NCBI RefSeq assembly: GCF_011742165.1 | Contig: NZ_JAAQTO010000028.1 | Location: 162,268-226,267 of the forward strand | DNA: 64,000 nucleotides | From: Billgrantia bachuensis | GTDB lineage: Bacteria > Pseudomonadota > Gammaproteobacteria > Pseudomonadales > Halomonadaceae | Direction: 5' to 3' | Translations under genes and position numbers: made by a program | Shown here: piece by piece, positions 26,877 through 37,400 of the stretch | Layout: every line of letters starts with the position of its first letter | Position numbering within the stretch: the first letter of the stretch is position 1 | The notes under the pieces: model-generated | Seen by the model: the letters and a program-made list of their open reading frames with translations, nothing else | Databases searched by the model: none | What the model was told of the DNA's origin: nothing

Positions 26877-28748
26877 TCAACGTCGTAGCCAATTGCGCAG
26901 CTTCACCAGCAGGACCTCCCCGTCACTCAATTCGCGACGGTCGCGGATAAGTTCGGCGAGGCGGTCCGGATAGTCGGTGATGATGGCGTCAACACCAAGA
27001 TCGATCATCTGCGACATACGCGCCCGATCGTTCACCGTCCAGGCGTGTACCTCATAGCCGAGTTCACGCGCCAGCCGTATCTCGTTGTCGGTGATGCGGT
27101 TGTGGCGCAGCCCCAGGGCGTCGAAACTGCGTCGATCGAGAGTGCCCGGCATCACCAACTGGGCCAGCAGGGTCACGCGCAGGTCCGGCTCGCGTTTCTT
27201 GACCTTCTCCAGCACACGGGTCGACATCACCGCCAGTCGTGTCTCTCCGCTCACGTCGGGGCTGCCACAGCGGGCAGCCTGTGCCGGCGTCACCCGGGCG
27301 AGGCACTCCCGCCGCGCTTCGGTTTCGCGCTGCATTGCATCGAGCACGGCCTCCACCAAAGCGTCTTCCGTTCCGGGATCCGGTTTCATGTCGATCATCA
27401 GGGCGCTCTTGCCGCGCACCGCTGCGAAGGCCTCGGCCAGGGTAGGGATGCGCTCCCCGATGAAGGCATCGCCAAACCAACTGCCAACGTCGTATTCGCG
27501 CAACTCCGCGAATGTCACCTCCTGCAGGCTGCGTGGGTCACCGGTCAGGCGCTGAAGGCTTCGATCGTGGTACAGCACCACCTCGCCATCGGCCGTCAGC
27601 TGCACGTCGACCTCCACGTAGTGGGCACGATCCTCGTTCGCACGCTCGATCGCCGACAACGTGTTCTCGGGTGCGGCCATGGAGCTGCCGCGATGCGCGA
27701 TGATGGCGATGTCATCGCGCAGTTCGAAACTGTTGACGATCCACCAGGCCTGTACCAGTGCAAACAGCAGCACGGCCAGTTCGACGCCCCAGGCGAGCCG
27801 GCCCGGATGGGCATCGGGTGGCGGTGGGGCCGGGCGAGGCTCACGGTGGGCCAGGCGCAGGTAGAGGCAGGCGGAGAGCAGTGCGTTCGCCGCGATGCCG
27901 ATGAAGGTGATGGCCAGCGTTGCCAGTACGTAGCCCGTCACATAGGCCAGCATGGCGGGGATCAGTACCGCATTGCGTTCCGGTAGCCACCACAGCATGG
28001 GCGTGAAGACGTGGTCGAAGAGCGTGCTGGCAAGGAAGGGCAGGGCAACGATGATCAGCAGGACGGAGATCACGACCAAGGCTACCTTGCCGCGGTGGCC
28101 CCGGGTCAGTTCACGGCTGCGCTTGAGTGAGGCAACCGCCGATAAATTCTCCAGTGTGGCCACCGGCAAGGCCAGGATCCAGCGCACGTAGAACCATGCT
28201 GCAGTGAGCGCCCAGCCGAGTATCAGCGGTGCAGCGGTGGCCAGGAAGTACCATAGCGCTGGCGGACGCATGCGCAGCACGTAATAGGGATCGAGCCCGC
28301 CTATGATCAGCTCGTATAACCAGCCCAGCAGCAGCGCGACGGGCAGCAACAGCAGCAGGTGTGTGCCCACCTGCAGCACCACCAGGCCGACCAGGATGGG
28401 TAGCCGACGCAGGGTCTGCCAGAGGGCGGTGAAGGCCAACTGGTAATGATTGTCACGGCGTTTGACCGCCACCAGGATCATGCCGGCCTGCTGCAGGTAG
28501 AGGATCAGGAAGGTGAGGCCGATGGCCGCCAGCAGCCAGAGTACACCCGCCGGGCTGAGTAGCAGATCGAGCAGTGCGGCATTGGTGACGACAGGGCGGT
28601 CGAAGTGTCGGAGCAGGCCGGTCAGGGTCCAGGCGACGCCAGGCAGCAGTAGACTCGAGGCGAGCAGGGTGAAGAAGAGGTGGTACGCCACCAGCGGACG
28701 CAGGTGCTCTCGCAGGCTGCGCAGCACATCCACGCCTAGTGACGTCAT
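26877..28748 (-). CDS. Membrane glycerophosphodiester phosphodiesterase
   Basis: A 623-residue fusion. The first half (about residues 1-335) has around eight hydrophobic segments and matches the style of the GPDPase membrane domain. The second half is a GDPD TIM barrel: IAHRGSSMAAPENTLSAIERA with the catalytic His-Arg, then VEVDVQLTADGEVVLYHDRSLQRLTG supplying the metal-binding Glu/Asp and second His. It should hydrolyse glycerophosphodiesters from phospholipid turnover to glycerol-3-phosphate and an alcohol. A Cys-containing insert (about residues 490-510) is unusual. The start at 28748 has a weak ribosome site. Confidence 0.85.
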   Translation of the reverse strand: MTSLGVDVLRSLREHLRPLVAYHLFFTLLASSLLLPGVAWTLTGLLRHFDRPVVTNAALLDLLLSPAGVLWLLAAIGLTFLILYLQQAGMILVAVKRRDNHYQLAFTALWQTLRRLPILVGLVVLQVGTHLLLLLPVALLLGWLYELIIGGLDPYYVLRMRPPALWYFLATAAPLILGWALTAAWFYVRWILALPVATLENLSAVASLKRSRELTRGHRGKVALVVISVLLIIVALPFLASTLFDHVFTPMLWWLPERNAVLIPAMLAYVTGYVLATLAITFIGIAANALLSACLYLRLAHREPRPAPPPPDAHPGRLAWGVELAVLLFALVQAWWIVNSFELRDDIAIIAHRGSSMAAPENTLSAIERANEDRAHYVEVDVQLTADGEVVLYHDRSLQRLTGDPRSLQEVTFAELREYDVGSWFGDAFIGERIPTLAEAFAAVRGKSALMIDMKPDPGTEDALVEAVLDAMQRETEARRECLARVTPAQAARCGSPDVSGETRLAVMSTRVLEKVKKREPDLRVTLLAQLVMPGTLDRRSFDALGLRHNRITDNEIRLARELGYEVHAWTVNDRARMSQMIDLGVDAIITDYPDRLAELIRDRRELSDGEVLLVKLRNWLRR

Positions 28749-28836
28749 CGGTATGAAAACTCTCGCTGCGGATTCATGTCATCAGCGTGGCATCACGGTC
28801 GCCTGGTGGGCAAGTGCCGCCGCGATGCCGGAGGGT

Positions 28837-29325
28837 TCAAGTGTCGAGAGGCAGACGCTTTTCGGCAATTACGATGCCATTGTTGTCGGCATACAGCCAC
28901 TGCCCCGGACGCAGGGTCACGCCGGCAAAGGTGACCGGAATGTCGCGGCTTCCTTCGCCGCGCTTTTCGCTCTTGCGGGGATGCGCGCCGAGCGCCTGCA
29001 CGCCAAGATCGGTTTCGGCCAGGACGTCGACGTCGCGTACGCAGCCATACATGACGACACCCGACCAGCCATTGTCCACGGCCTGTTCCGCCAGCATGTC
29101 GCCGAGCATGGCGCAGCGATGAGAGCCGCCGGCATCTACCACCAGTACGGCGCCCTCTCCGGGTTCGCCGACGGCCTGCTTGACCAGAGAGTTGTCCTCG
29201 AAGCACTTGACGGTGCGCACCGGCCCGCAGAAGGCCTCGCGACCGCCGAAGCTGACGAAGATCGGGTCGAGCACCTGCACGTGCGGATGGGCATCGCAGA
29301 TATCGGGCGTGATGATTGCGCTCAT
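28837..29325 (-). CDS. rraA: Regulator of ribonuclease E activity A
   Basis: A 162-residue protein, the usual RraA length. [22 protein letters not shown] at the N-terminus and [40 protein letters not shown] match RraA. It binds RNase E and RNA helicases and lowers RNA decay, although relatives in this fold are aldolases (HMG/CHA aldolase). I start at 29325, preceded by AAGGAA; an in-frame ATG 42 bp upstream is less likely. It stands alone between the phosphodiesterase and an outer-membrane protein gene. Confidence 0.9.
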   Translation of the reverse strand: MSAIITPDICDAHPHVQVLDPIFVSFGGREAFCGPVRTVKCFEDNSLVKQAVGEPGEGAVLVVDAGGSHRCAMLGDMLAEQAVDNGWSGVVMYGCVRDVDVLAETDLGVQALGAHPRKSEKRGEGSRDIPVTFAGVTLRPGQWLYADNNGIVIAEKRLPLDT

Positions 29326-29409
29326 CGCGGATTCCTTGCCTGGGGGAGAATGGTCGGATGATGTCATGGTTCGGGCGAGCGGACTCTCGTCGATTCGTCG
29401 CAGGCGGAC

Positions 29410-29435
29410 TCGACACCGGCCGGAGCCGGTGTCGA
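29410..29435. terminator. Hairpin after the outer-membrane protein gene
   Basis: Perfect 11-bp arms around the tetraloop CGGA, just downstream of the stop of the minus-strand barrel gene and upstream of rraA. No U-tract is visible on either strand. Confidence 0.5.
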
Positions 29436-29458
29436 AGGTAAAGCAGGAGGCAAGCGAG

Positions 29459-30064
29459 CTAGAAGCGTAGCCCCACCGAGGCGGTGAAGGTGTCGATGGT
29501 ATAGTCGCTGTCGAAATCGTAACGCTCGTACTCGGCGCGGATCAGTACCGGGTTGAAGTTGAACTGGGCGCCGAGGCCGTAGACCGGATCGAAGCCGTCG
29601 TTGTCCTGCAGATCGATGCTGGCGTCGCCGAGGTTGCCGTCGACGTCGGTTTCCCAACTGGCGGCCCCGACCTTGGCGAAGGGAGTGAACCAGGGCGTGA
29701 TCGGGAACTGGCCAACCAGGTTGGCGCCGTAGGCGGTCGACTCCAGGTCGGTATTGGCACCGTCGTTGCCACGCAGGCGTACACGCCCGAGGTCGGCATA
29801 GAAGGCCTCGGCGGCCAGGTAGCGGTTGAACTGGTAGCCAGCGAAGCCTTTCCAGACGTTGTCGTCGTCGTCGAGGTCGAAGTCGCTGGCACCGCTGTCG
29901 ATGAAGTTGTCCACGTCTTCACGATCGTTTTCCAGCGAGCTGAAGCCGGTGCCCAGGCCCAGATAGGCATATTGCTCGTGAGGTTCGGCTTGTGCCTGGG
30001 CCCCGGTGGCAACGAGTAGAGAAGCGGATAGGGTTGTTGCGGTGAGGAGCGTTCTGGTTGACAT
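29459..30064 (-). CDS. Outer-membrane beta-barrel protein (OmpA-like/porin-type)
   Basis: A 201-residue secreted protein. The signal peptide (about 1-24, [22 protein letters not shown]) precedes alternating amphipathic strands such as [33 protein letters not shown] and [23 protein letters not shown], ending in ASVGLRF with the C-terminal Phe needed for BAM assembly. An acidic loop follows the first strand ([23 protein letters not shown]), consistent with a halophile. Eight strands are likely. AAGGAG precedes the ATG; upstream in-frame extension is not credible. The function is unknown, probably structural or adhesive. Confidence 0.82.
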   Translation of the reverse strand: MSTRTLLTATTLSASLLVATGAQAQAEPHEQYAYLGLGTGFSSLENDREDVDNFIDSGASDFDLDDDDNVWKGFAGYQFNRYLAAEAFYADLGRVRLRGNDGANTDLESTAYGANLVGQFPITPWFTPFAKVGAASWETDVDGNLGDASIDLQDNDGFDPVYGLGAQFNFNPVLIRAEYERYDFDSDYTIDTFTASVGLRF

Positions 30065-30416
30065 ATTCTGACTCCTTGAAAAATCCCTCGGACTCCGTCG
30101 GGAGACACGCTTACCTGCGCTTGGCAAGTGTGTACGAAGCCCAGCCTTGAAATCCCTCTTTCTTCTAATGCGCAGTCGACCATGCCGACCGTGCTCGACG
30201 CATGTAGGCTTTCTAAACGTAGACTCGTGGCCATCGCCACTCAAGGAGTGCCGAGTAAAATAACGTACCGAGGCGTCGCCGAGCGGCGACGGTAAGGGCG
30301 AGGGCTAGAACAAAAAAAGCGCCCCGTACGGGGCGCTTCGTTCATCGGCTCAGGTACCAGGTACCGTCGATGTTGCGAGCATCGGAGTCGAACCTGATTC
30401 TATCAGAACCCGAAGT
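30065..30416. other. Intergenic region between the barrel gene and acnB
   Basis: It holds the acnB terminator (30312-30338) and the promoter side of the outer-membrane protein gene. A short CTGAT-TCT-ATCAG hairpin (30394-30406) lies just after the acnB stop. No gene is seen in the remainder. Confidence 0.5.
30312..30338 (-). terminator. Rho-independent terminator of acnB
   Basis: On the minus strand a perfect 10-bp stem AAGCGCCCCG / CGGGGCGCTT with a 2-nt spacer runs into a T-tract; the plus strand shows seven As at 30312-30318. It lies about 80 bp past the acnB stop. Confidence 0.88.
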
Positions 30417-30417
30417 A

Positions 30418-33021
30418 TCAGGCTTCTTGAGCGACGGGGATCACATTGGAAGCGGCGTTCTGATACTCCTCGATTTCATGGAAGTTCATGTAACGATAGA
30501 TCTCGCCGGCCATGGCGTCGAATTCTCCCATGTAACGCTGGTACTCTTCGACGCTCGGCAGGCGACCTTCCACCGCCGCCACCGCGGCCAACTCGGCCGA
30601 CGCCAGATAGACGTTGGCGCCGTCGCCCAAACGGTTGGGGAAGTTACGGGTTGAGGTGGAAACCACGGTGCTCTTGGCGGCGACACGGGCCTGATTGCCC
30701 ATGCACAGCGAGCAGCCCGGCATCTCCATGCGCGCGCCGGCACGACCGTAGATGCCATAGTAACCCTCTTCGGTGAGCTGGTGCTGGTCCATCTTGGTCG
30801 GCGGCGCCAGCCACAGGCGAGTCTTCAGGCTACCTGCAGGCTGCTTTTCGAGCAGTTTGCCGGCGGCGCGGAAGTGGCCGATGTTGGTCATGCACGAGCC
30901 GATGAAAACCTCGTCGATCTTCTCGCCGGCCACCTCGGAGAGCAGGCGGGCGTCGTCAGGGTCGTTCGGCGCGCACAGTACCGGCTCCTTGAGCTCGGCC
31001 AGGTCGATTTCGATGACCTCAGCATATTCGGCGTCCTTGTCGGCACGCATCAGGCTCGGGTTGGCCAGCCACTCTTCCATTGCCAGGATGCGGCGCTCGA
31101 TGGTGCGCTTGTCGCCATAGCCGTTGGCGATCATCCATTTGAGCAGGGTGATGTTGGATTTCAGGTACTCGGCTACGCTCTCTTCGCCCAGGGTGATGGT
31201 GCAGCCGGCGGCACTGCGCTCGGCTGAAGCATCGGAGAGTTCGAAGGCCTGCTCGACGGTAAGATCCTCGAGACCCTCGATCTCCAGCACTCGGCCGGAG
31301 AAGGCGTTCTTCTTGCCTGACTTCTCTACGGTCAGCAGACCCTGCTTGATGGCGTAGTAGGGAATCGCGTGGACCAGGTCGCGCAGGGTCACGCCGGGCT
31401 GACGCTTACCCTTGAAACGCACCAGCACCGATTCCGGCATGTCCAGCGGCATCACGCCGGTGGCCGCGGCAAAGGCCACCAGGCCGGAGCCGGCCGGGAA
31501 GGAGATGCCCAGCGGGAAGCGGGTATGGGAGTCGCCGCCGGTGCCTACGGTGTCGGGCAGCAGCATGCGGTTCAGCCAGCTGTGGATGATGCCGTCGCCC
31601 GGACGCAGCGAAACGCCGCCGCGGTTCATGATGAAGTCGGGCAGGGTGTGGTGGGTCTCCACGTCGACCGGCTTCGGGTAGGCGGCGGTGTGGCAGAACG
31701 ACTGCATCACCAGGTCGGCCTGGAAGCCGAGGCAGGCGAGGTCCTTGAGTTCATCGCGGGTCATCGGACCGGTCGTGTCCTGGGAACCCACAGTGGTCAT
31801 CTTCGGCTCGCAGTACATGCCCGGGCGCACGCCCTCCATGCCGCAGGCCTTGCCGACCATCTTCTGGGCCAGGGTGTAGCCCTTGCCGGTGTCGGCGGGC
31901 TGCTCGGGCAGGCGGAAAACGTCGGACTGGGGCAAGCCCAGCGACTCGCGTGCCTTGCCGGTCAGGCCGCGGCCGATGATCAGCGGGATGCGACCGCCGG
32001 CGCGCACCTCATCGAGAATCAACTGGGTCTTGAGCTCAAAGGTGGAGACCACTTCATCGGTGCCGTGCTTGCACACCTTGCCTTCGTAGGGATAGACATC
32101 GATGACGTCGCCCATCTCCATCTTCGAAACGTCCATCTCCACGGGCAGAGCGCCGGAATCTTCCATGGTGTTGAAGAAGATCGGGGCGATCTTTCCGCCG
32201 AAACAGAAGCCGCCGGCACGCTTGTTGGGCACGTTGGGGATGTCGTCGCCGAAGAACCACAACACCGAGTTGGTGGCGGACTTGCGCGAAGAGCCGGTGC
32301 CGACGACGTCGCCGACGTAGGCGACCGGGTAACCCTTGGCCTTTACTTCCTCGATCTGCTTGAGCGGACCGGTGGTGCCCGGTACTTCGGGTTCGATGCC
32401 GTCGCGCTCATTCTTGAGCATGGCGTTGGCGTGCAGCGGGATGTCTGGGCGCGACCAGGCGTCCGGGGCGGGGGAGAGGTCGTCGGTGTTGGTCTCGCCC
32501 GGCACCTTGAATACGGTGAGGGTGATCTTTTCGGCCAGCGCGGGCTTGGACAGGAACCATTCGGCGTCGGCCCAGGACTGCATGACGTCCTTGGCTACGG
32601 CGTTGCCGGCCTTGGCACGCTCTTCCACGTCGTGGAAGGCGTCGAACATCAGCAGGGTGTGCTTGAGCTGCTCACCGGTCTCCTTGGCCAGCTCGGCGTC
32701 GTCGAGCAGTTCGACCAGGGAAACGATGTTGTAGCCGCCCTGCATGGTACCCAGCAGCTTGACGGCATGCACCCTATCGACCAACGGAGACTCTGCCTCG
32801 CCCTTGGCGATGGCAGTGAGAAAGCCGGCCTTGACGTAGGCGGCCTCGTCGACGCCCGGCGGAACGCGATTGGTCAGCAGGTCGAGAATGAACTCCTCTT
32901 CGCCGGCCGGCGGGTTCTTCAGCAGCTCGATCAGCGCGGCGACTTGCTCGGCATTCAGGGGCTTCGGCGGGACGCCCTCGGCGGCGCGTTCTTCGACATG
33001 TTGGCGATAGGCTTCAAGCAC
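30418..33021 (-). CDS. acnB: Aconitate hydratase B / 2-methylisocitrate dehydratase
   Basis: An 867-residue [4Fe-4S] aconitase of the AcnB class (E. coli about 865). The N-terminal HEAT-like domain ([27 protein letters not shown]) and swivelling domain precede the catalytic core, the order unique to AcnB. Cluster ligands are visible in [13 protein letters not shown] and [12 protein letters not shown]. It interconverts citrate and isocitrate in the TCA cycle and can bind mRNA when its cluster is lost. The start is GTG. A strong terminator follows; the 250-bp upstream region presumably holds its promoter. Confidence 0.96.
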   Translation of the reverse strand: MLEAYRQHVEERAAEGVPPKPLNAEQVAALIELLKNPPAGEEEFILDLLTNRVPPGVDEAAYVKAGFLTAIAKGEAESPLVDRVHAVKLLGTMQGGYNIVSLVELLDDAELAKETGEQLKHTLLMFDAFHDVEERAKAGNAVAKDVMQSWADAEWFLSKPALAEKITLTVFKVPGETNTDDLSPAPDAWSRPDIPLHANAMLKNERDGIEPEVPGTTGPLKQIEEVKAKGYPVAYVGDVVGTGSSRKSATNSVLWFFGDDIPNVPNKRAGGFCFGGKIAPIFFNTMEDSGALPVEMDVSKMEMGDVIDVYPYEGKVCKHGTDEVVSTFELKTQLILDEVRAGGRIPLIIGRGLTGKARESLGLPQSDVFRLPEQPADTGKGYTLAQKMVGKACGMEGVRPGMYCEPKMTTVGSQDTTGPMTRDELKDLACLGFQADLVMQSFCHTAAYPKPVDVETHHTLPDFIMNRGGVSLRPGDGIIHSWLNRMLLPDTVGTGGDSHTRFPLGISFPAGSGLVAFAAATGVMPLDMPESVLVRFKGKRQPGVTLRDLVHAIPYYAIKQGLLTVEKSGKKNAFSGRVLEIEGLEDLTVEQAFELSDASAERSAAGCTITLGEESVAEYLKSNITLLKWMIANGYGDKRTIERRILAMEEWLANPSLMRADKDAEYAEVIEIDLAELKEPVLCAPNDPDDARLLSEVAGEKIDEVFIGSCMTNIGHFRAAGKLLEKQPAGSLKTRLWLAPPTKMDQHQLTEEGYYGIYGRAGARMEMPGCSLCMGNQARVAAKSTVVSTSTRNFPNRLGDGANVYLASAELAAVAAVEGRLPSVEEYQRYMGEFDAMAGEIYRYMNFHEIEEYQNAASNVIPVAQEA

Positions 33022-33272
33022 GTTTGGGGGCCCTCATCTGGTGTGTTGCCCAAAGCAGTTCGATACGGCGATGAACATCGGCGAAAATACTGCCTTGGCG
33101 GTGAAACAACCGTAGTCACTGGGTGGCGCGATTCTACGGGAAACTGTCGACAATGTTAAGTTGGCCCTTATCCGCCGAAGCCTAGACTTTGGTCGTCGCG
33201 ATGTTTGCTGAACTACAGCGTGCCAGTCAGGGCGGGGCGCGTTACCATTGCCGAATGAACAAGGGGAAGTGA

Positions 33273-33725
33273 ATGTGCGCACGTATCGCCTCGCCGTGCG
33301 TGGGGCTCTGTTCGACGACGCTGGGCGATCCGGTGTGCCGGGGTTGCCAGCGAACGGATGATGAGATCGTGGTGTGGATGGCCTTGTCCGCCGAGCAGCG
33401 CGACCTTCGCATCGCGCAGCTCGATACCTTGCGTGAGCGTGTCGCCGCCCGCTTTCTGAAAGTTACTGACGAAGCCCGTCTCGAAGCGCAACTGCGCCAG
33501 CATCGTATCCGCTTTCGTCCGGAGCAGCCGCCGTTGTCGCGTGCCGTTGAGTTGCTGCGGGTCGGGCGCGATCGGATTCGCGAGCTGCATCGCTACGGAC
33601 TGGCGCCACAAGAGAGCGCTGTGGGGCTCAGCCCTGCCGATCTCCATGCGCGACTCAACGAGCAGTTGCTGGTAGAGGCGAACGAACGCCGATGCGCGGA
33701 CCAGGTTTCGATTCCCCACCGTTAA
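33273..33725 (+). CDS. DUF1289 family protein
   Basis: A 150-residue protein with the DUF1289 signature SPCVGLCSTTLGDPVCRGCQRTDDEIVVW at its N-terminus. Four cysteines (about positions 9, 13, 22, 25) could bind a metal or Fe-S cluster. The family is usually short, and here a roughly 100-residue charged, Arg-rich C-terminal extension follows. AAGGGGAAG precedes the ATG. It lies 28 bp upstream of miaE on the same strand, so co-transcription is likely. No function is known to me. Confidence 0.8.
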   Translation: MCARIASPCVGLCSTTLGDPVCRGCQRTDDEIVVWMALSAEQRDLRIAQLDTLRERVAARFLKVTDEARLEAQLRQHRIRFRPEQPPLSRAVELLRVGRDRIRELHRYGLAPQESAVGLSPADLHARLNEQLLVEANERRCADQVSIPHR

Positions 33726-33753
33726 CCGTACGAGCCAGATTGCCGAGCCACAA

Positions 33754-34389
33754 ATGCCAGAGATTTTCGAAGCGACCCTCAACGATGTCGAGCTACCGCC
33801 GGGCCTGCTCGCCTTTCTTGCTTGTGCCACGCCTGATGCTTGGATCGAGTGGGCGCTGGACAATCCCGAGCTGCTGCTGATCGATCACGCCCAATGCGAA
33901 AAGAAGGCCGCCTCGACCGCGATGAGCCTGCTCTACCGCTATGTCGACCATCCGCTGCTGCTGACCAAGATGTCGCAGCTCGCGCGCGAAGAGTTGCTGC
34001 ATTTCGAGCAGGTGGTCAAGTTGATGGAGGCGAGGGGCATCGAATACCGCCATCTCAGTGCTTCGCGCTATGCCGAAGGACTGCGTCGGCACGTGCGCCC
34101 TCAAGAACCGGAGCGTCTGGTCGATATTCTCATCATAGGGGCATTTATCGAGGCGAGAAGCTGCGAACGTTTCGCCAGGCTGATTCCTCACCTCGACCCC
34201 GAACTGGCCCGGTTCTATCGTTCGCTGGTCAAGTCGGAAGGCCGCCACTACGAGGATTATCTCATGCTGGCGCGGTATCTTTCGTCGGATGCCATTGACA
34301 AGCGGGTGGGTTTCTTTGCCGAATGCGAAGCACAACTAATAGTCACGCCGGACACGGCGTTTCGTTTCCATAGTGGCGTACCGGCTTGA
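33754..34389 (+). CDS. miaE: tRNA 2-methylthio-N6-isopentenyladenosine-37 hydroxylase
   Basis: A 211-residue ferritin-like di-iron monooxygenase. Iron ligands are seen in the two ExxH motifs REELLHFEQV and SEGRHYEDY plus Glu in IGAFIEARSCERF. It uses O2 to hydroxylate ms2i6A37 in tRNAs that read U-starting codons, giving ms2io6A. Its length is close to that of known MiaE proteins. It follows the DUF1289 gene and precedes a very large regulator gene by 15 bp. Confidence 0.93.
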   Translation: MPEIFEATLNDVELPPGLLAFLACATPDAWIEWALDNPELLLIDHAQCEKKAASTAMSLLYRYVDHPLLLTKMSQLAREELLHFEQVVKLMEARGIEYRHLSASRYAEGLRRHVRPQEPERLVDILIIGAFIEARSCERFARLIPHLDPELARFYRSLVKSEGRHYEDYLMLARYLSSDAIDKRVGFFAECEAQLIVTPDTAFRFHSGVPA

Positions 34390-34404
34390 TATCGCCACTT
34401 TGCC

Positions 34405-37400
34405 ATGCAGGGTTCCGTCATGCAGGACGCTTCAGTAACCGAGCATAACAGTGATGATGGGGATCACCTGGCGTTGTTCGGCCAGTTTTCGCTGGCACTG
34501 GGTGATGATGTACTGACCCAGTTCAGCTACGACAAGGTCAAGGCGCTGCTGGTCTATTTACTGTTGCACCACCAGCCGGTCAATCGGGCCAGCTTGGCTG
34601 AGCTGCTCTGGCCGGATCAGGGGCTCTCCTCGGGGCGCACCAATCTGCGCCATGCCCTCCATTGCCTGCGACAATCGTTGGGCGAGGAGGCCGAGCGCGT
34701 GCTGGTCGTGTCACGCCAGACCATCGCCTTCCGGCGGCCCGAGAGCTGGCGCTTCGATCTGCACGAACTCCAGCAGTTGCTGGAGGGCACGCAGGACGTT
34801 GCGACGCTTGAGCAGCTGTTGCGGCGCTATCGCGGCGACCTGGTGGAGGAGCTGCAACTGCCGGCCTGCACCGAATTCCAGCGCTGGCTGGTGCAACTGC
34901 GCAACGAATGGCGCCAGAGGGTGATCCGTTTCGCCGAAGGGGTCCTCGAGCGCAACGACGAGGTGCCCGACGCCCTGCTGCAGACACTGGTCAGCCGCTT
35001 CTCCGGCTACGGTCCGTTCCATGAGCGCCTGGTGCGGCAACTCGCCGAGCAGGGTCAGCTGGCCGCAGCCCACGAGCAGTACAACGCCTACCTGCAATTG
35101 CTGGCGCTTTCCGGCCAGCAGCCCGAGCCCAATTTCCTGCAGTTGGCGCGCTACTGGTCGGATGGCAACCCCGATCTTCAGAGTCTGTCGCCGCAGGGTG
35201 CCTTCTCGCGCACGCTGGCGGCCGGCAGTTCGCCGCTGCGTGAGGACGAGATCGAGCAGCGCCAGCTTTCGGTGATGGCGATCCGGCTGCGCGTCAAGGG
35301 AGAGTTCTCGGCCCGCGACGAGATCCGCGCCTGCCTGGCGTTGCAGATCGAACTGATGCGCTGGCTGGAGCAGCAATGCCACCACTTGGGAGGTTTCTGG
35401 TTACCTGGAGCAACCGGTGGACTGGGACTTGCCTGTTTCGGTACTCACGGTCCGGCACACCAGCTGGCCGAGCTGGTAGCGCTCTACGAGCACTGCCGGC
35501 GTGTACTACCCGACGAAGTGGCACGGCATTGGAGCGGCGAAGAGGAAGCCCCGCGCATCGAGTTGGCGGCCGGCCTCAACAGTGGTCGAGTCGTCTACCT
35601 GCCCGAGCGCCAACTGGTCGACCCGCTTGGTCAAGTGACCCAGGGGGCGCTGGATTTGATGTGCGCCGCCGAAGGCAGCGAGCTGGTCATTTCTCAGGAG
35701 GCCAGCCAGCACATGCCGCCGGCGCTGGACCTGCAGCCGCGTCTCTCCTCGCGGCTGGTGGCGAGCGACGGCCGCGTGCGGCTGCGGGCATTGGTGCTGG
35801 GCCATAACGAAGGCGGTCGCGATGCCACGCCGCCGAGCCTGGTCGGCCGCGAGGCCCCGCTGCGTGTGCTGCGCGATGCCTTGGCGCGCGCCGGCATCGG
35901 CTTGCGTCAGAGCGTACTGGTCAGAGGTGCCTCCGGCATGGGCAAGTCGGCCCTGATGGTAGGGTTCCGCCAGCTTGAGCTGAGCCGTGACGCGGCGATC
36001 TGCTGGCAGCCCACCACTCGCCTGTCGGTATTGGAGCCTTACGGTGTCGCCCGCACGCTGCTGCGCTGGCGGCTCGATGGCAAGCTTGACGAGGCGGGGC
36101 TCGAGGAACTGATTGGCCAGTGCGAACTCACGCTGAGCCCGGAGCAACTGGGGCTGCTGGAGGAAGCGCTGGGCGTCAAGGAATCTCCCGAAGTGGCGCA
36201 ACTGGCCAAGAGCGGCGAAGCGGCGGATCTGGTCGTGGCGCTGCTATGCAAGGCCATCGAAAGGCAGGCCGCCGAGCGTACCCAGGTTTTGATGATCGAT
36301 GATCTGCAGTGGCTCGATGAACCGTCGTTCCGGGTGCTGGCGGGCCTGCAGGCTCGGCTGCCGATCAACTGTGCCTTCCTGTTGGTCGCCAGCCACCATG
36401 GTCGCGAGAGTCTGCCCACGCGACTGCATTGGGACCAGCAGGTCACCCTGAGCCATCTCGATGCCATGCAGTCGTCACGGCTGCTGTCGCAGTTGGCCAG
36501 GCGCTACCGGCTGCATCTCAGCCCGCGCCTGCGGGGGCAGATCATCGAGCGCTGCGATGGTGTGCCGCTCTACATGCAGGAGATCTGCCGGCGCCTGGAG
36601 ATGGATCGCCGTGAAGGGCGCAGCGTGCAGCTCGATGAATTGCCCAGGGGCCTGCTCGGCCTGCTCGCCGGGCGTATCGATCAGCTCGACGGCGACCGGG
36701 AGGTTGCACACGTTGCCGCAGTACTGGGACGCCGTTTCCGACTCGACTTCCTGGCCGAGTGCAGCGGCTGGGAAATGGCTCAGCTCAATCGCGCCCTTGA
36801 GCAGATGCGCCGCCTCGAGATCATCGAGTCAGCCGGCGGCGAGGGTGGATGTCGCGAATACCAATTCAGTCACCAGTTGCTGCAAGAAGCCGCGTACCTC
36901 TCCTGCCCGCGCGACGTGCGGGTACGTATCCATCGTCAGGTCGTCAGCCTGATCGAGGAGCGTTTCCCGATGTGGATCGGCAGGCACCCCGGCGATTTTG
37001 CCACTCATCTGCGGCGCAGCGGCCACTATGCCCGTGGGGCACGTTATTTCGAACTGGCGGCGCGCGAGGCGCTCAAGGTCAGCGCCAATCGCACCGCACT
37101 GAAGATGGCCGATTTCGGCCTGGCCAGCCTGCGCCATGTGGAAGGCCAGGAAGAGCGCGAGATCAGTCTGTTGACCGTGCGTGGGCAAGCCGCCTTCGCC
37201 CTTGAGGGACACGGCTCGCCGACCGCCCACGAGAGCTTCGTCCGCGCCCGTGAGTTGCTGGTGGAGCACGGGGGCTGCCATGCCGAGGACGCCGAAGATC
37301 TCGAGCAGGCCTTCCTGGTCAAGTGGGGGCTGTGGGTAGGCTGCAGCCAGCGCCACGCTCACGCCGATGCCTTCTCGCTGGCTGCCAGCCTGGCTTCCAT

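Noticed and set aside
30370..30418. A tRNA-like T-arm sequence (GGTTCGACTCC on the minus strand) after acnB
   Set aside because: The flanking bases do not form a T-stem, and no acceptor, D- or anticodon arm can be built.
31369..33159. 596-codon open frame antisense to acnB
   Set aside because: It is His/Gly/Val-rich low-complexity text typical of shadow frames, and acnB is certain.
35294..35807. Short frames in other phases within the large regulator
   Set aside because: They are Arg/Pro/Ala-rich shadows with no ribosome site or motif.
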